Assembly (NCBI GenBank): GCA_030538705.1 | Contig: JAUNTL010000001.1 | Span: forward strand, 1-64,000 | Origin: Paracoccus sp. (in: a-proteobacteria) | Lineage (GTDB): Bacteria; Pseudomonadota; Alphaproteobacteria; Rhodobacterales; Rhodobacteraceae | Direction of reading: 5' to 3' | Length of the DNA: 64,000 nt | Shown here: positions 44,108 to 52,812 of the stretch, piece after piece | Position numbering within the stretch: the stretch's first letter is position 1 | Layout of the letters: each line of letters starts with the position of its first letter | Program-made: the position numbers and the translations under genes | Notes under the pieces: generated by a model | Database searches by the model: none | Seen by the model: only the letters and a program-made list of their open reading frames with translations | What the model was told of the DNA's origin: nothing

Positions 44108-45208
44108 TCAGCCCTGCATGATTTCCTTGAACCGGGCGAACCAGTCGCTTTCATTCTGAACCTGCACCATCTCGGAGACCCGCAGAAGGTGGCTGAAATC
44201 CTCGGGCGTGACCGGGTATGAGGGATCACCCGCCAGCCCCTCGGGCGGGGTCAGGCCGGGCACGACGCCGGGCAGACCAAGCGCGCCGCACCAGACCTGC
44301 TGGGCCTGCTGCGTCAGCGCGAAGTTGACATATTCGCGTGCCCAGTAAAGTTCATTCTCCGGCAGGCCCCTGGGGATCCACAGCCCGTCCGTGGCGAATT
44401 TCGCGCCCTCATCGGGAACGGTCCAGGCAACATCTATGCCATTCTTGCGCGCGCCAATGGCATTGGTTGAAATCGTACAGGCCAGGTCGATCTCGCCGTT
44501 CTGGAACCATGCGGTGAAATCCGGATCCTCGCCCAGCAGCGGGTTTTGCGCCTTGATCCGGGTGATGAAATCCCAGGCCGGTTCCATATTGTCGGGAATA
44601 TCCTCCAGCGTGCCGCCCCCCGCGATCTGGGCGGGGAAGTGAAAGCCGATACCGTCATTGTAAAGCGCGATACGGTTGCGGAAACGCGGCTCCAGCATGA
44701 CCTTCCAGCTTGTCGGCGGGCCGTCGGGGAAAGCCTCGGGACGATAGGCCAGCACATAGACATAGCCATAGGTATTGACGATCGGATAGCCCTCCAGCCC
44801 GGCCGGGCTGGCCATTTCGGTCGTATGGGCGAGGTTCGGCAGATCGGACAGATCGACCGTGACCCCCCGCAACGCGGATTTCGTCGCGTTGGTGGTGGTG
44901 TCCCAGTTGACATGGATCGGGGGCACCCGGTTTTGCGCCACCGCCGCCCAGATCTTGGGCTGGATCTCGTTATCCTCGGTCAGGTCATGAACGATCTGGA
45001 TGCCGGTGGCCTCGGTGAACGGGTCCGAGACCCCTTCTTTCAGCGCGGCAACCCATTCACCACCCCAGGCGCGCACGATCAGCTGCGTGGGCTTGGCCGG
45101 CTCCTGCGCCAGCAGGCGCCCGCCGGGCACCGCCGACAGCAAGGCCGCACCACTGGTCGCCAGACCGGCGCGCAACACACCCCGGCGAGAGATATTATTC
45201 AGCATCAT
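44108..45208 (-). CDS. ABC transporter periplasmic binding protein, PotD-like
   Basis: A 366-residue extracytoplasmic solute-binding protein. The leader ISRRGVLRAGLATSGAALLSAVPGG has twin arginines and is probably a Tat signal. The mature chain shows the PotD/PotF layout: LIVRAWGGEWVAALKEG near the start, TYGYVYVLAYRPEAFPDGPPTSW in the hinge, and EYVNFALTQQAQQVW near the end. ATGs at 45208 and 45205 both have AAGGA upstream. It lies between the ATPase and permease genes; ligand unknown. Confidence 0.85.
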   Translation of the reverse strand: MMLNNISRRGVLRAGLATSGAALLSAVPGGRLLAQEPAKPTQLIVRAWGGEWVAALKEGVSDPFTEATGIQIVHDLTEDNEIQPKIWAAVAQNRVPPIHVNWDTTTNATKSALRGVTVDLSDLPNLAHTTEMASPAGLEGYPIVNTYGYVYVLAYRPEAFPDGPPTSWKVMLEPRFRNRIALYNDGIGFHFPAQIAGGGTLEDIPDNMEPAWDFITRIKAQNPLLGEDPDFTAWFQNGEIDLACTISTNAIGARKNGIDVAWTVPDEGAKFATDGLWIPRGLPENELYWAREYVNFALTQQAQQVWCGALGLPGVVPGLTPPEGLAGDPSYPVTPEDFSHLLRVSEMVQVQNESDWFARFKEIMQG

Positions 45209-45500
45209 TCGTTCCTTTCCACCCAAAATAGCAACACATCTTTAACGCGTCCCGGACCCGGCATGCGCGCAGTTTTCTGTCCGCCGGTCGCGGTCGGGTT
45301 TTCCCCAACGCGCCGACAGAAGCCACCGCGATCCGGGATCACCGTGGCGCGGCTCATCTGCGGTTGCCGGTAAGCGCCCGCGCCGGGGGCTGCCCCTTGG
45401 CGCCGCCCCGCCACCGCATCCGGCACGGATCCCCGCAGGGCCGGACAGGCCACTGCCGGCGCGCGGACATGGCGGGATATCGCCCGGCCCGTCATGGGCA

Positions 45501-46655
45501 TCACCGCACGCCCCCATCCGGCACAGCCTGCCGGAATATGCGCAGATCATCCGCCCGCCAGCCGATCATGACCCCGGCCCCCTCGGCAAACAGATCGAAG
45601 TTGCGCGGGTCATGGTGATACAGCTGAAACTCGACCCCCGGCAGGTCCGGGCTGTTCACGATGTAATGCAGCCGCTCGCCCTCAAAGATCGCATCCCGCA
45701 CGACGGCGGTCAGACGCGTGTCGCAATCCGCCAGCCCCGTCGCATCAGCGGCCAGCCGGATCTGTTCGGCCCGGATCGCCCCGCGCACCGGCGTGCCGGG
45801 GGTGATCTGGCCGGCCGGGTGACCGGGCAACAGCCTGTCGCCGACCACCATCCCGCCGGCCTGCGCGGTGCCGTCGATGAATGACGACAGGCCCAGAAAC
45901 CCCGCGACAAAGGGGTTCTCCGGCGCACGATAAAGATCGACCGGGCGGGCGTGCTGCTGGATGCGCCCGCCATCCATGACGATGATATCATCCGAAACGA
46001 CCAGGGCCTCGCGCTGATCATGGGTGACGTTGATCGTGGTCACGCCCAGCTCATGCTGGATGCGGCGAAACTCCAGCTGCATTTCCTCGCGCAGCTTGAC
46101 ATCAAGCGCGGCCAGCGGTTCGTCCAGCAACAACAGCTCGGGCTGAAACACAAGCGCGCGGGCAATGGCGACGCGCTGCTGCTGGCCGCCCGACAGCTCG
46201 TGGATATAGCGCGCCCCGTAATCGCCCAGCCTGACGAGGTCCAGAAACTCGGCCACCCGCGCCGGGATGCGGCGCGGGTCAAAGCGGCGCATTTTCAGCG
46301 GAAAGGCAACATTCTCGGCCGCGGTCATATGCGGAAACAGCGCCAGTCGCTGGAACACCATCCCGATCGAGCGGCGGTGCGGCGGCGCCTTGTCGACCGC
46401 ACGGCCATTGATCGTGATCGTGCCGGAACTGGGCTTTTGAAAACCGGCGATCATCCGCAGAAGGGTCGTCTTGCCCGAACCGGACGGCCCGAGGATGGTC
46501 AGAAAACGCCCCGCCTCCAGATCAAAGCTTGCGCCGTCAACGGCAAGGGGGCGGGCACCGAAGTCCATGCTGACATCGCGGGCACTGACAACGATCCGGC
46601 GCGCGCCTTCCAGATTGGCTGGTATGGCGGCAACGGCGGTCGGGTCGGCGGGCAT
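45501..46655 (-). CDS. ABC transporter ATP-binding protein, PotA-like
   Basis: A 384-residue ATPase. Walker A is GPSGSGKTT, the Q-loop region is MVFQRLALFPHM, the signature LSGGQQQRVAIARAL and Walker B LLLLDEPLAALD. A C-terminal TOBE domain (about 290-375) completes a PotA/FbpC-type subunit. It is the first gene of the operon; the binding-protein gene follows after about 290 bases. That gap contains TTCTGTC and GACAGAA inverted repeats (45275-45321), perhaps an RNA element that sets different expression levels. Confidence 0.9.
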   Translation of the reverse strand: MPADPTAVAAIPANLEGARRIVVSARDVSMDFGARPLAVDGASFDLEAGRFLTILGPSGSGKTTLLRMIAGFQKPSSGTITINGRAVDKAPPHRRSIGMVFQRLALFPHMTAAENVAFPLKMRRFDPRRIPARVAEFLDLVRLGDYGARYIHELSGGQQQRVAIARALVFQPELLLLDEPLAALDVKLREEMQLEFRRIQHELGVTTINVTHDQREALVVSDDIIVMDGGRIQQHARPVDLYRAPENPFVAGFLGLSSFIDGTAQAGGMVVGDRLLPGHPAGQITPGTPVRGAIRAEQIRLAADATGLADCDTRLTAVVRDAIFEGERLHYIVNSPDLPGVEFQLYHHDPRNFDLFAEGAGVMIGWRADDLRIFRQAVPDGGVR

Positions 46656-47198
46656 CAGGTCGTTACCTCGGCTGAATCAATGGCGGGTTCAGTTTATGAA
46701 GCGCCAAGTTCAATGTATAGGCTTGCGGGCCGTAATAGACCGCAGGATCCTGACCGCCCGCCATTACCGCCCAATTCATAGGCAAAGCGTCCCGCTTCGT
46801 CCATGCGCCCGCGGGTGATCACGCGTTATCCCGCCCCTCCCGTGGGGCAATGGGCGCGGCTCAGGCCCGTGGCGGCCCAACGGCCCATGGATCCGGCAAT
46901 CGTAACCGCGCCGCAAAGCAGCGCGCGCAGGACCCGCCGACCGTGATCAGCCCCGGACCGTTTCTGCGCACGGAGGCCGCAGGGCCGGCGCCGGCTGCGA
47001 CAATAAGACCAATCGGCCAGAGCGGCGCCGCAGCGCAGAAACAGAGTCGCTGACCACAAGGCACACAGGAAACTGTCGCATATCCGCGCGCGCGCCCGGA
47101 ACATTGTTCCCCGTCCCGGGGTGGCACCCGGCCCCGCCCTGCTTGAGGCGATGCACATGCACGGCTAGTCCGGGGCCAACTGGCAAGGAACCCGCCAC
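46656..47198. other. Divergent promoter region between the Pot-like operon and cysA
   Basis: About 540 bases. The part near the Pot-like operon (about 46685-46735) is notably AT-rich for this genome and probably contains its promoter. Near cysA, GGCCCCG (47130-47136) and CGGGGCC (47171-47177) could pair in a leader RNA ending just before the RBS. I found no match to a known sulfur-related riboswitch and no coding frame I would defend. Confidence 0.45.
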
Positions 47199-48278
47199 AT
47201 GGCGATGCATATCGAAAACCTGACCCGCCGCTTTGGTGCGACCGAAGTTCTGCGCGGCATCGACCTGACGGTCGCGACAGGCGAACTTGTCGCCCTGCTT
47301 GGCCCGTCGGGCAGTGGCAAGACCACGCTTTTGCGCATCATCGCCGGTCTGGACTGGCCCGATTCCGGGGCGCTGAGCGTCGGCGGTCAGGACTGGCTGA
47401 GGCTGCGGGCACAGGATCGCCGCACCGGATTCGTCTTTCAGCAATACGCGCTTTTCCCCCATATGAGCGTGCGCGATAACCTCGCCTTCGGGTTGAGCGT
47501 TCTGCCGCGCGCGCAGCGGCCCGACAGGCGGGCAATCCGCGCCCGCGTCGACGAATTGCTGCATTTTCTTCAGATCACGCCACTGGCGGATCGTTACCCG
47601 GCACAGCTTTCAGGCGGGCAGCGCCAGCGCGTCGCGCTTGGCCGGGCACTGGCGATCCGACCCGAGCTTTTGCTGCTGGACGAACCTTTCGGCGCGCTTG
47701 ACGCGCTCGTGCGGCGTGATCTGCGCCGCTGGCTGCGCAGCGTTCATGATGCCGCCGGGACGACGACGCTGTTTGTCACCCATGATCAGGAAGAGGCGTT
47801 CGAACTGGCCGACCGCGTCGTCGTCATGGGCACAGGCCGGATCGAGCAGGTCGGCCGGCCCGATGAAATATATGATCATCCCGCGACACCATTCGTCGCG
47901 CGGTTTCTGGGCCTGACGGTCGAAATGCCGGTAAGTGTCATCGGCGGACAGCCGGTGGCGCCGGGGCTGGACGGCGCGGGGCTGCGCCGGGCCGGGCTGG
48001 AAAATGGCGCGGCCACCCTGTTCCTGCGCCCGGCCGATGTGAACCCTGTCCCCGACCCTGCCGGACCTTACCGCATCACCGAGGCGACCAGCACCGGCGC
48101 GCTTTTGCGCCTTCGGCTTGACGGTCCCGGCGGGGCATTTCCCGCCGAGATCCCGCGGCGCGACGCCCCCGGCCTGCGCCCGGGGCAGACCGTGCGGCTG
48201 CGCCCGCTGGCCGGGCAGATGTTCAACGACGATCTTATCCAAAGCGTCCCTATCCCCATGCAGGAGCAATGCGCATGA
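47199..48278 (+). CDS. cysA: Sulfate/thiosulfate importer ATP-binding protein
   Basis: A 359-residue ABC ATPase. Walker A is GPSGSGKTT, the Q-loop VFQQYALFPHM, the signature LSGGQRQRVALGRAL, Walker B LLLLDEPFGALD. The C-terminal regulatory domain (LFLRPADVNPVPDPAG) is CysA-like. AAGGA lies nine bases before ATG 47199. Its stop overlaps the binding-protein start (ATGA). Here cysA leads the operon, whereas in many bacteria it is last. Confidence 0.9.
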   Translation: MAMHIENLTRRFGATEVLRGIDLTVATGELVALLGPSGSGKTTLLRIIAGLDWPDSGALSVGGQDWLRLRAQDRRTGFVFQQYALFPHMSVRDNLAFGLSVLPRAQRPDRRAIRARVDELLHFLQITPLADRYPAQLSGGQRQRVALGRALAIRPELLLLDEPFGALDALVRRDLRRWLRSVHDAAGTTTLFVTHDQEEAFELADRVVVMGTGRIEQVGRPDEIYDHPATPFVARFLGLTVEMPVSVIGGQPVAPGLDGAGLRRAGLENGAATLFLRPADVNPVPDPAGPYRITEATSTGALLRLRLDGPGGAFPAEIPRRDAPGLRPGQTVRLRPLAGQMFNDDLIQSVPIPMQEQCA

Positions 48279-49267
48279 AACACCTAGCTCTCGGCCTCGT
48301 CCTCGCCCTTGGCATGACCGGGCCGGCCGTCGCGCAGGACAAGATCCTGAACGTCTCTTATGATATCTCGCGCGAGCTGTTTGCCGCGATCAACCCCGCC
48401 TTTGCCGAGGCATGGAAAGCCGAGACCGGCCGCGATGTCACCGTCGAGCAATCTCATGGCGGCTCGTCGCGTCAGGCACGCGCCATTCTCGAGGGGCTGC
48501 CGGCCGATGTCGTCACCTTCAATCAGGTTACCGATATCGACATCCTCGCCGCGGGCGGGCTGGTCGACGCCGGATGGCGCGACGCCTTCCCCAATGATGC
48601 CTCGCCCTATTATTCGCTGCCGGCCTTTCTCGTGCGCGAAGGCAATCCCAAAGGGATCGCGGACTGGGCGGACCTGATCCGCGATGACGTGCAGGTCATT
48701 TTCCCCAACCCCAAAACCAGCGGCAACGCGCGTTATACCTATCTGGCGGCCTATGCCTATGCGCTGAACCAGAATGGCGGCGATCAGCAGGCGGCGCAGG
48801 ATTTCACGCGCAAACTGTTCGCCAATGTGCCGGTCTTCGATCAGGGCGGGCGCGCCGCCACGGTGACTTTCGCCGAAAAGAACATCGGTGACGTGCTGGT
48901 CACATTCGAGGCCGAAACTGGTAGCATCGCACAGCAATATGCCGATCAGGGGCTGACGCGTGTCACCCCGTCGCTGTCGCTCTATGCCGAGTTTCCAGTC
49001 GCCATCGTGACCGAGAATGCCGAACGCGCCGGCAGTGCCGAGGTCTCGAAAGCCTATCTCGACTTTCTTTACACGCCCGCAGGCCAGAAAATCCTGGCCG
49101 GGCATTTCTACCGCACCCATGACGAGGCCATTCAGGCCGAGTTCGCGGCGCGCTTTCCCGAGGTCGAACTGGTCACGGTCGATGACGTTTTCGGCGGCTG
49201 GGATGCGATCAACGCCGAACATTTTGCCGAAGGTGGCATTCTCGATCAGGTCTTCGTCAACCGATGA
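48275..49267 (+). CDS. sbp: Sulfate ABC transporter periplasmic binding protein
   Basis: A 330-residue binding protein with a Sec signal peptide (MKHLALGLVLALGMTGPAVAQ). The mature N-terminus ILNVSYDISRELFAAINPAF and the sulfate-site segment QSHGGSSRQARAILEG are diagnostic of the Sbp/CysP family; FPNPKTSGNARYTYLAAYA follows. AGGAG is eight bases before ATG 48275. Sbp and CysP differ in preference for sulfate or thiosulfate and cannot be told apart here. Confidence 0.9.
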   Translation: MKHLALGLVLALGMTGPAVAQDKILNVSYDISRELFAAINPAFAEAWKAETGRDVTVEQSHGGSSRQARAILEGLPADVVTFNQVTDIDILAAGGLVDAGWRDAFPNDASPYYSLPAFLVREGNPKGIADWADLIRDDVQVIFPNPKTSGNARYTYLAAYAYALNQNGGDQQAAQDFTRKLFANVPVFDQGGRAATVTFAEKNIGDVLVTFEAETGSIAQQYADQGLTRVTPSLSLYAEFPVAIVTENAERAGSAEVSKAYLDFLYTPAGQKILAGHFYRTHDEAIQAEFAARFPEVELVTVDDVFGGWDAINAEHFAEGGILDQVFVNR

Positions 49268-50127
49268 GCATGGCACTTGCGGCAGCACCGGCGCCCCGGA
49301 TCAGGTCAAAGCGGGTTCTGCCCGGCTTTGGCCTGACCATGGGGATCGTGCTGAGCTATCTCGGCATCATCGTCTTGCTGCCCGTGATTGCCCTGATCCT
49401 GAAAGGGGCCGAGATCGGTCCCCTTCGTTTTTGGGAGATCGCCACCGCGCCGCGCACGCTGGCGGCGCTGCGGCTGACATTGACGGCCGGGGCCATCGCG
49501 ACGGTGTTCAACGCGGTTTACGGGCTGCTGATGGCCTGGGTGCTGGTGCGTTACGAGTTTCCGGGCAAGCGATTTCTGGATGCATTGGTTGATATCCCCT
49601 TTGCATTGCCGACCGCCGTGGCGGGACTGGCGCTGTCCGCACTGTTTGCGGCGAATGGCTGGTATGGCGCCCTGCTCGAGCCGATGGGGATCAAGGTCAT
49701 CTTTACCATCTGGGGCGTGGCCTTTGCCATGGCCTTTACCTCGATCCCTTTCGTGATCCGCGCCGTCCAGCCGGTGCTGGAGGACCTTGACCCGCAATAT
49801 GAACAGGCTGCGATGACATTGGGCGCGGGGCCGTTCACGACCTTTTGGCGGGTCGTTTTTCCGGCGATCCTGCCGGCCTTCATGACCGGGATCACGCTGT
49901 CTTTCGCGCGCTGTCTGGGCGAGTTCGGCGCGGTGATCTTTATCGCCGGCAACCTGCCGATGAAGACGGAAATCGCCTCGCTTCTGGCGGTGATCCGGCT
50001 TGAGGAATATGACTATAGCGGCGCCTCGGTCATAGCGCTGACCCTTCTGGCGATTGCCCTTGTGCTGCTGGTGGTCTCGAATCTGATACAGCTCCGCGCC
50101 ATGCGCCATCTCGGGGGGCAGCCATGA
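49264..50127 (+). CDS. cysT: Sulfate importer permease CysT (CysU)
   Basis: A 287-residue inner-membrane permease with six helices after a short cytoplasmic start. The segment DIPFALPTAVAGLALSALFA is typical of CysT, and the ATPase-coupling loop is AAMTLGAGPFTTFWRVVFPAILPAFM. Starts overlap the neighbours on both sides by four bases (ATGA), so the operon is tightly coupled. Confidence 0.92.
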   Translation: MSMALAAAPAPRIRSKRVLPGFGLTMGIVLSYLGIIVLLPVIALILKGAEIGPLRFWEIATAPRTLAALRLTLTAGAIATVFNAVYGLLMAWVLVRYEFPGKRFLDALVDIPFALPTAVAGLALSALFAANGWYGALLEPMGIKVIFTIWGVAFAMAFTSIPFVIRAVQPVLEDLDPQYEQAAMTLGAGPFTTFWRVVFPAILPAFMTGITLSFARCLGEFGAVIFIAGNLPMKTEIASLLAVIRLEEYDYSGASVIALTLLAIALVLLVVSNLIQLRAMRHLGGQP

Positions 50128-50957
50128 TGCCCGCCCCGCCCACCGGCGCGCTGGCGCCGCGATCCTCGCGGCTGGTGCCGCGCCTGCTGATCGCGGGTGC
50201 GGTGGTGCTGAGCGCGGGTTTTGTCATCGTGCCGATGGCCTATATCTTTTACCGCGCGCTTGCCGCCGGCTGGGGCGTGTTTGCGGCCAATATCCTTGAT
50301 CCCGCAACGCTGCACGCAATCTCGCTGACGGTGCTGGTCGCGCTGATCGCGGTGCCGGTCAATATCGCCTTTGGCATTGCGGCCGCCTGGCTGATCGCGC
50401 GGTTTCGCTTTCCCGGCCGCAAGGCGCTGCTGACCCTGATCGAGATCCCCTTTTCAATCTCGCCGATCATCGCGGGGATCTGCTATCTGCTGCTTTACGG
50501 CCGTCAGGGCCTGCTGGGCCCGTTTCTGCGCGAACATGACGTCCAGATCCTGTTCGCGCTGCCCGGCATCGTCATGGTGACGATGTTCGTCACCTCGCCC
50601 TTTGTCATGCGCGAGGTGCTGCCCCTGATGCAGGCACAAGGATCCGAGCAGGAGCAGGCGGCCGTCACGCTGGGCGCGCCGGGCTGGCAGATCTTTCGCC
50701 GCGTGACCCTGCCCAATATCCGCTGGGCGCTGCTTTATGGGGCGGTGCTGTGTACGGCCCGCGCGGTGGGCGAGTTCGGGGGGGTCTCGGTCGTGTCGGG
50801 CAATATCCGCGGCCAGACCAATACCCTGCCCCTTCAGGTCGAGCTGTTGTTCAACGACCTGAACATCGCCGGCGCCTTTGCGGCGGCAACGACGCTGACC
50901 CTGATCGCGCTGATCGTTCTGGTCATCAAGGCGGCGATGGAGGGCGCGCGGGGCTGA
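50124..50957 (+). CDS. cysW: Sulfate importer permease CysW
   Basis: A 277-residue permease paired with CysT. EIPFSISPIIAGICYLLLYGRQG and the coupling loop AAVTLGAPGWQIFRRVTLPNIRW are family-typical, as is GEFGGVSVVSGNIRGQTNTLPL near the end. It begins with ATGATG overlapping the cysT stop. It ends the operon; a 61-bp tandem repeat array lies just downstream. Confidence 0.92.
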   Translation: MMPAPPTGALAPRSSRLVPRLLIAGAVVLSAGFVIVPMAYIFYRALAAGWGVFAANILDPATLHAISLTVLVALIAVPVNIAFGIAAAWLIARFRFPGRKALLTLIEIPFSISPIIAGICYLLLYGRQGLLGPFLREHDVQILFALPGIVMVTMFVTSPFVMREVLPLMQAQGSEQEQAAVTLGAPGWQIFRRVTLPNIRWALLYGAVLCTARAVGEFGGVSVVSGNIRGQTNTLPLQVELLFNDLNIAGAFAAATTLTLIALIVLVIKAAMEGARG

Positions 50958-51305
50958 TCGCGCGCGGGCGCATCGCGGGCTTGATCATCTGATGACCGCC
51001 CCCGGTGGCGAGTTGATCCCGCGCGCGCGCCGTTCGCGCCCATGCGCGCCCCCGCGCCAGCCGGTCCCATGGAGCTGTCCGGCGCGGTGTGATCTTGGTG
51101 GGTGGCGCGCCGCATGTGCCAGCCGGTCCAATGGGCTTGTCCGGGGCAATGCGACGCTCGTGTTCGCGCGCGCCGGTGCCAGTCTGTCCCTTGGATTTGT
51201 CCAACGCAGGATGACGTTGGCGGGTGCGCGCGCCGCGTGCCAGCCGATCCCATGGACCTGTCCAACGCAGGATGGCGTTGGTGGCTGCGCGGCGGCGCTG
51301 CCTGA
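50958..51305. other. Gene-free stretch between cysW and aminotransferase, mostly tandem repeat
   Basis: About 350 bases between convergent genes. The right two-thirds are a tandem array (51056-51300, listed separately). The left part is GC-rich without recognisable elements. No terminator with a T-run is visible for cysW. Confidence 0.6.
51056..51300. repeat. Four imperfect 61-bp tandem repeats
   Basis: Units begin with GCCAG at 51056, 51118, 51178 and 51239 (spacing 62, 60, 61). Each has GCCAG, then a CATGG/ATGGG/TTGGA segment, then TGTCC, and ends in a GC-rich GCGCGCCG stretch. The last two share TTGTCCAACGCAGGATG-like and GGCGTTGG-like segments almost exactly, so duplication was stepwise. 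The array ends at the stop of the aminotransferase gene. Confidence 0.8.
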
Positions 51306-52679
51306 TTATCCGCCCGTGACCTCTGCCACGGCCTCGGCCGTGGTTGCGACGATGATATCGGCCTCGGCTGCCGACAGGCACAGCGGCGGGGCAAAACCGA
51401 TGATATCGCCCTGCGGCATGGCCCGCGCGATGACACCGCGCCGCGCCATCGCGGCCACGACCTTGGCACCGATCCCTTCCGCAGCCTCAAAGAAAGTCCT
51501 GCTGTCACGGTCACGGACCAGTTCAACGGCGCAGAGCATGCCCTCGCCCCGGACCTCGCCGACATGGGCATGCCCGCCCAGTTCCTCGGCCATCCGCGCA
51601 TTCAGATAGGCCCCGACCGAGGCGGCATTTCCGACCAGACCCAGCCTGTCGATCAGGTCAAGATTCGCCACACCGGCCGCCGCCGACAAGGGATGCGCCG
51701 AATAGGTCCAGCCATGCCCCAGCACGCCGTTTTCATCAGCGCCCTGCATCAGCACATCCCAGACCCGCTGACCGACAAGGGTTGCCGAAAGCGGCGCATA
51801 GGCCGATGTCAGCCCCTTGGCACAGGTGATCAGGTCCGGCTTCATCCCGTAATGGTCCGAGCCGAACATGCTGCCCAGCCGGCCGAAACCCGTGACGACC
51901 TCATCCGCGATCAGCAAGATGTCATGGCGCGCCAGCACCTTCTGGATCGCCTCCCAGTAACCGGCGGGCGGGGGCACGATGCCGCCGGTGCCCAGCACCG
52001 GCTCGCCGATGAAGGCGGCAATCGTATCCGCACCCTCGGCGGCGATCAGCGCCTCCAGCGCCTCGGCGCAATGGGCGGTGAAATCGCTCTCGGACATGGC
52101 CCGGTCGGGGCGGCGGAAATAATACGGCGCCTCGGTATGGATCACCTGCGCCAGCGGCAGGTCGAATTTCTTGTGAAACAGCTCCAGCCCGGTCAGCGAG
52201 CCGGTCATCAGCCCCGAGCCATGATAGCCGCGCCAGCGTGAGATGATCTTTTTCTTCTGCGGCAGGCCGCGGATATTGTTGTAATACCAGACCAGCTTGA
52301 TGTTCGTCTCATTCGCATCCGAACCGCCCAGCCCGAAATAGACCCGCGCCATGCCCTGTGGCGCGCGGTCCATGACCATCTTGGCCAGCCGGATCGACAC
52401 TTCGGATCCATGGCCGGCATAGGCGTGGTAATAGGCCAGCTCACGCGCCTGTGCGGCGATGGCATCGGCGATCTCGCTCCGGCCATAGCCGACGTTCACG
52501 CAGTAAAGCCCGGCGAACCCGTCCAGCAGACGGTTTCCGTCGCGGTCGGTGATATAGACCCCCTCACCGCCGGTCACGACCCGCTGGGCCGCCTCGCCCC
52601 GCGCGAATTGCGCCAGATGCGTCGAGGGGTGGAAAAAGTTGTCGCGGTCCCATTGGCCGAGTTCATCATTCGATAGCAT
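51306..52679 (-). CDS. Class III (omega) aminotransferase
   Basis: A 457-residue PLP enzyme. The cofactor lysine is in [17 protein letters not shown], the Asp in [15 protein letters not shown], and the phosphate site in [16 protein letters not shown]. This subgroup (omega-amino acid, putrescine or taurine:pyruvate type) often moves the amino group from non-alpha positions to pyruvate. It lies 133 bases downstream of the TRAP permease gene on the same strand and may be co-transcribed with the 52.8-61 kb operon. The amine donor is not predictable. Confidence 0.85.
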   Translation of the reverse strand: MLSNDELGQWDRDNFFHPSTHLAQFARGEAAQRVVTGGEGVYITDRDGNRLLDGFAGLYCVNVGYGRSEIADAIAAQARELAYYHAYAGHGSEVSIRLAKMVMDRAPQGMARVYFGLGGSDANETNIKLVWYYNNIRGLPQKKKIISRWRGYHGSGLMTGSLTGLELFHKKFDLPLAQVIHTEAPYYFRRPDRAMSESDFTAHCAEALEALIAAEGADTIAAFIGEPVLGTGGIVPPPAGYWEAIQKVLARHDILLIADEVVTGFGRLGSMFGSDHYGMKPDLITCAKGLTSAYAPLSATLVGQRVWDVLMQGADENGVLGHGWTYSAHPLSAAAGVANLDLIDRLGLVGNAASVGAYLNARMAEELGGHAHVGEVRGEGMLCAVELVRDRDSRTFFEAAEGIGAKVVAAMARRGVIARAMPQGDIIGFAPPLCLSAAEADIIVATTAEAVAEVTGG

Positions 52680-52812
52680 CGCAAATCTCCCTGTTAAGGC
52701 CCCTGCGCTCTGTCATAGCCGATCCCCGCCGGCACGGCGAGACGGGTCGTCGCGCGATCATGCGGCATCCGGCCTCGTCCTTTTCGCCCCGCCCCGCGCG
52801 GGCGCGTCCGCC

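Noticed and set aside
47090..47198. Possible SAM-type riboswitch ahead of cysA
   Set aside because: The only pairing found is a GC-rich 7-bp stem; none of the conserved pseudoknot or purine-rich segments that I know of is visible.
51056..51300. Possible CRISPR array
   Set aside because: The 61-bp units are imperfect along their full length with no constant repeat plus variable spacer pattern.
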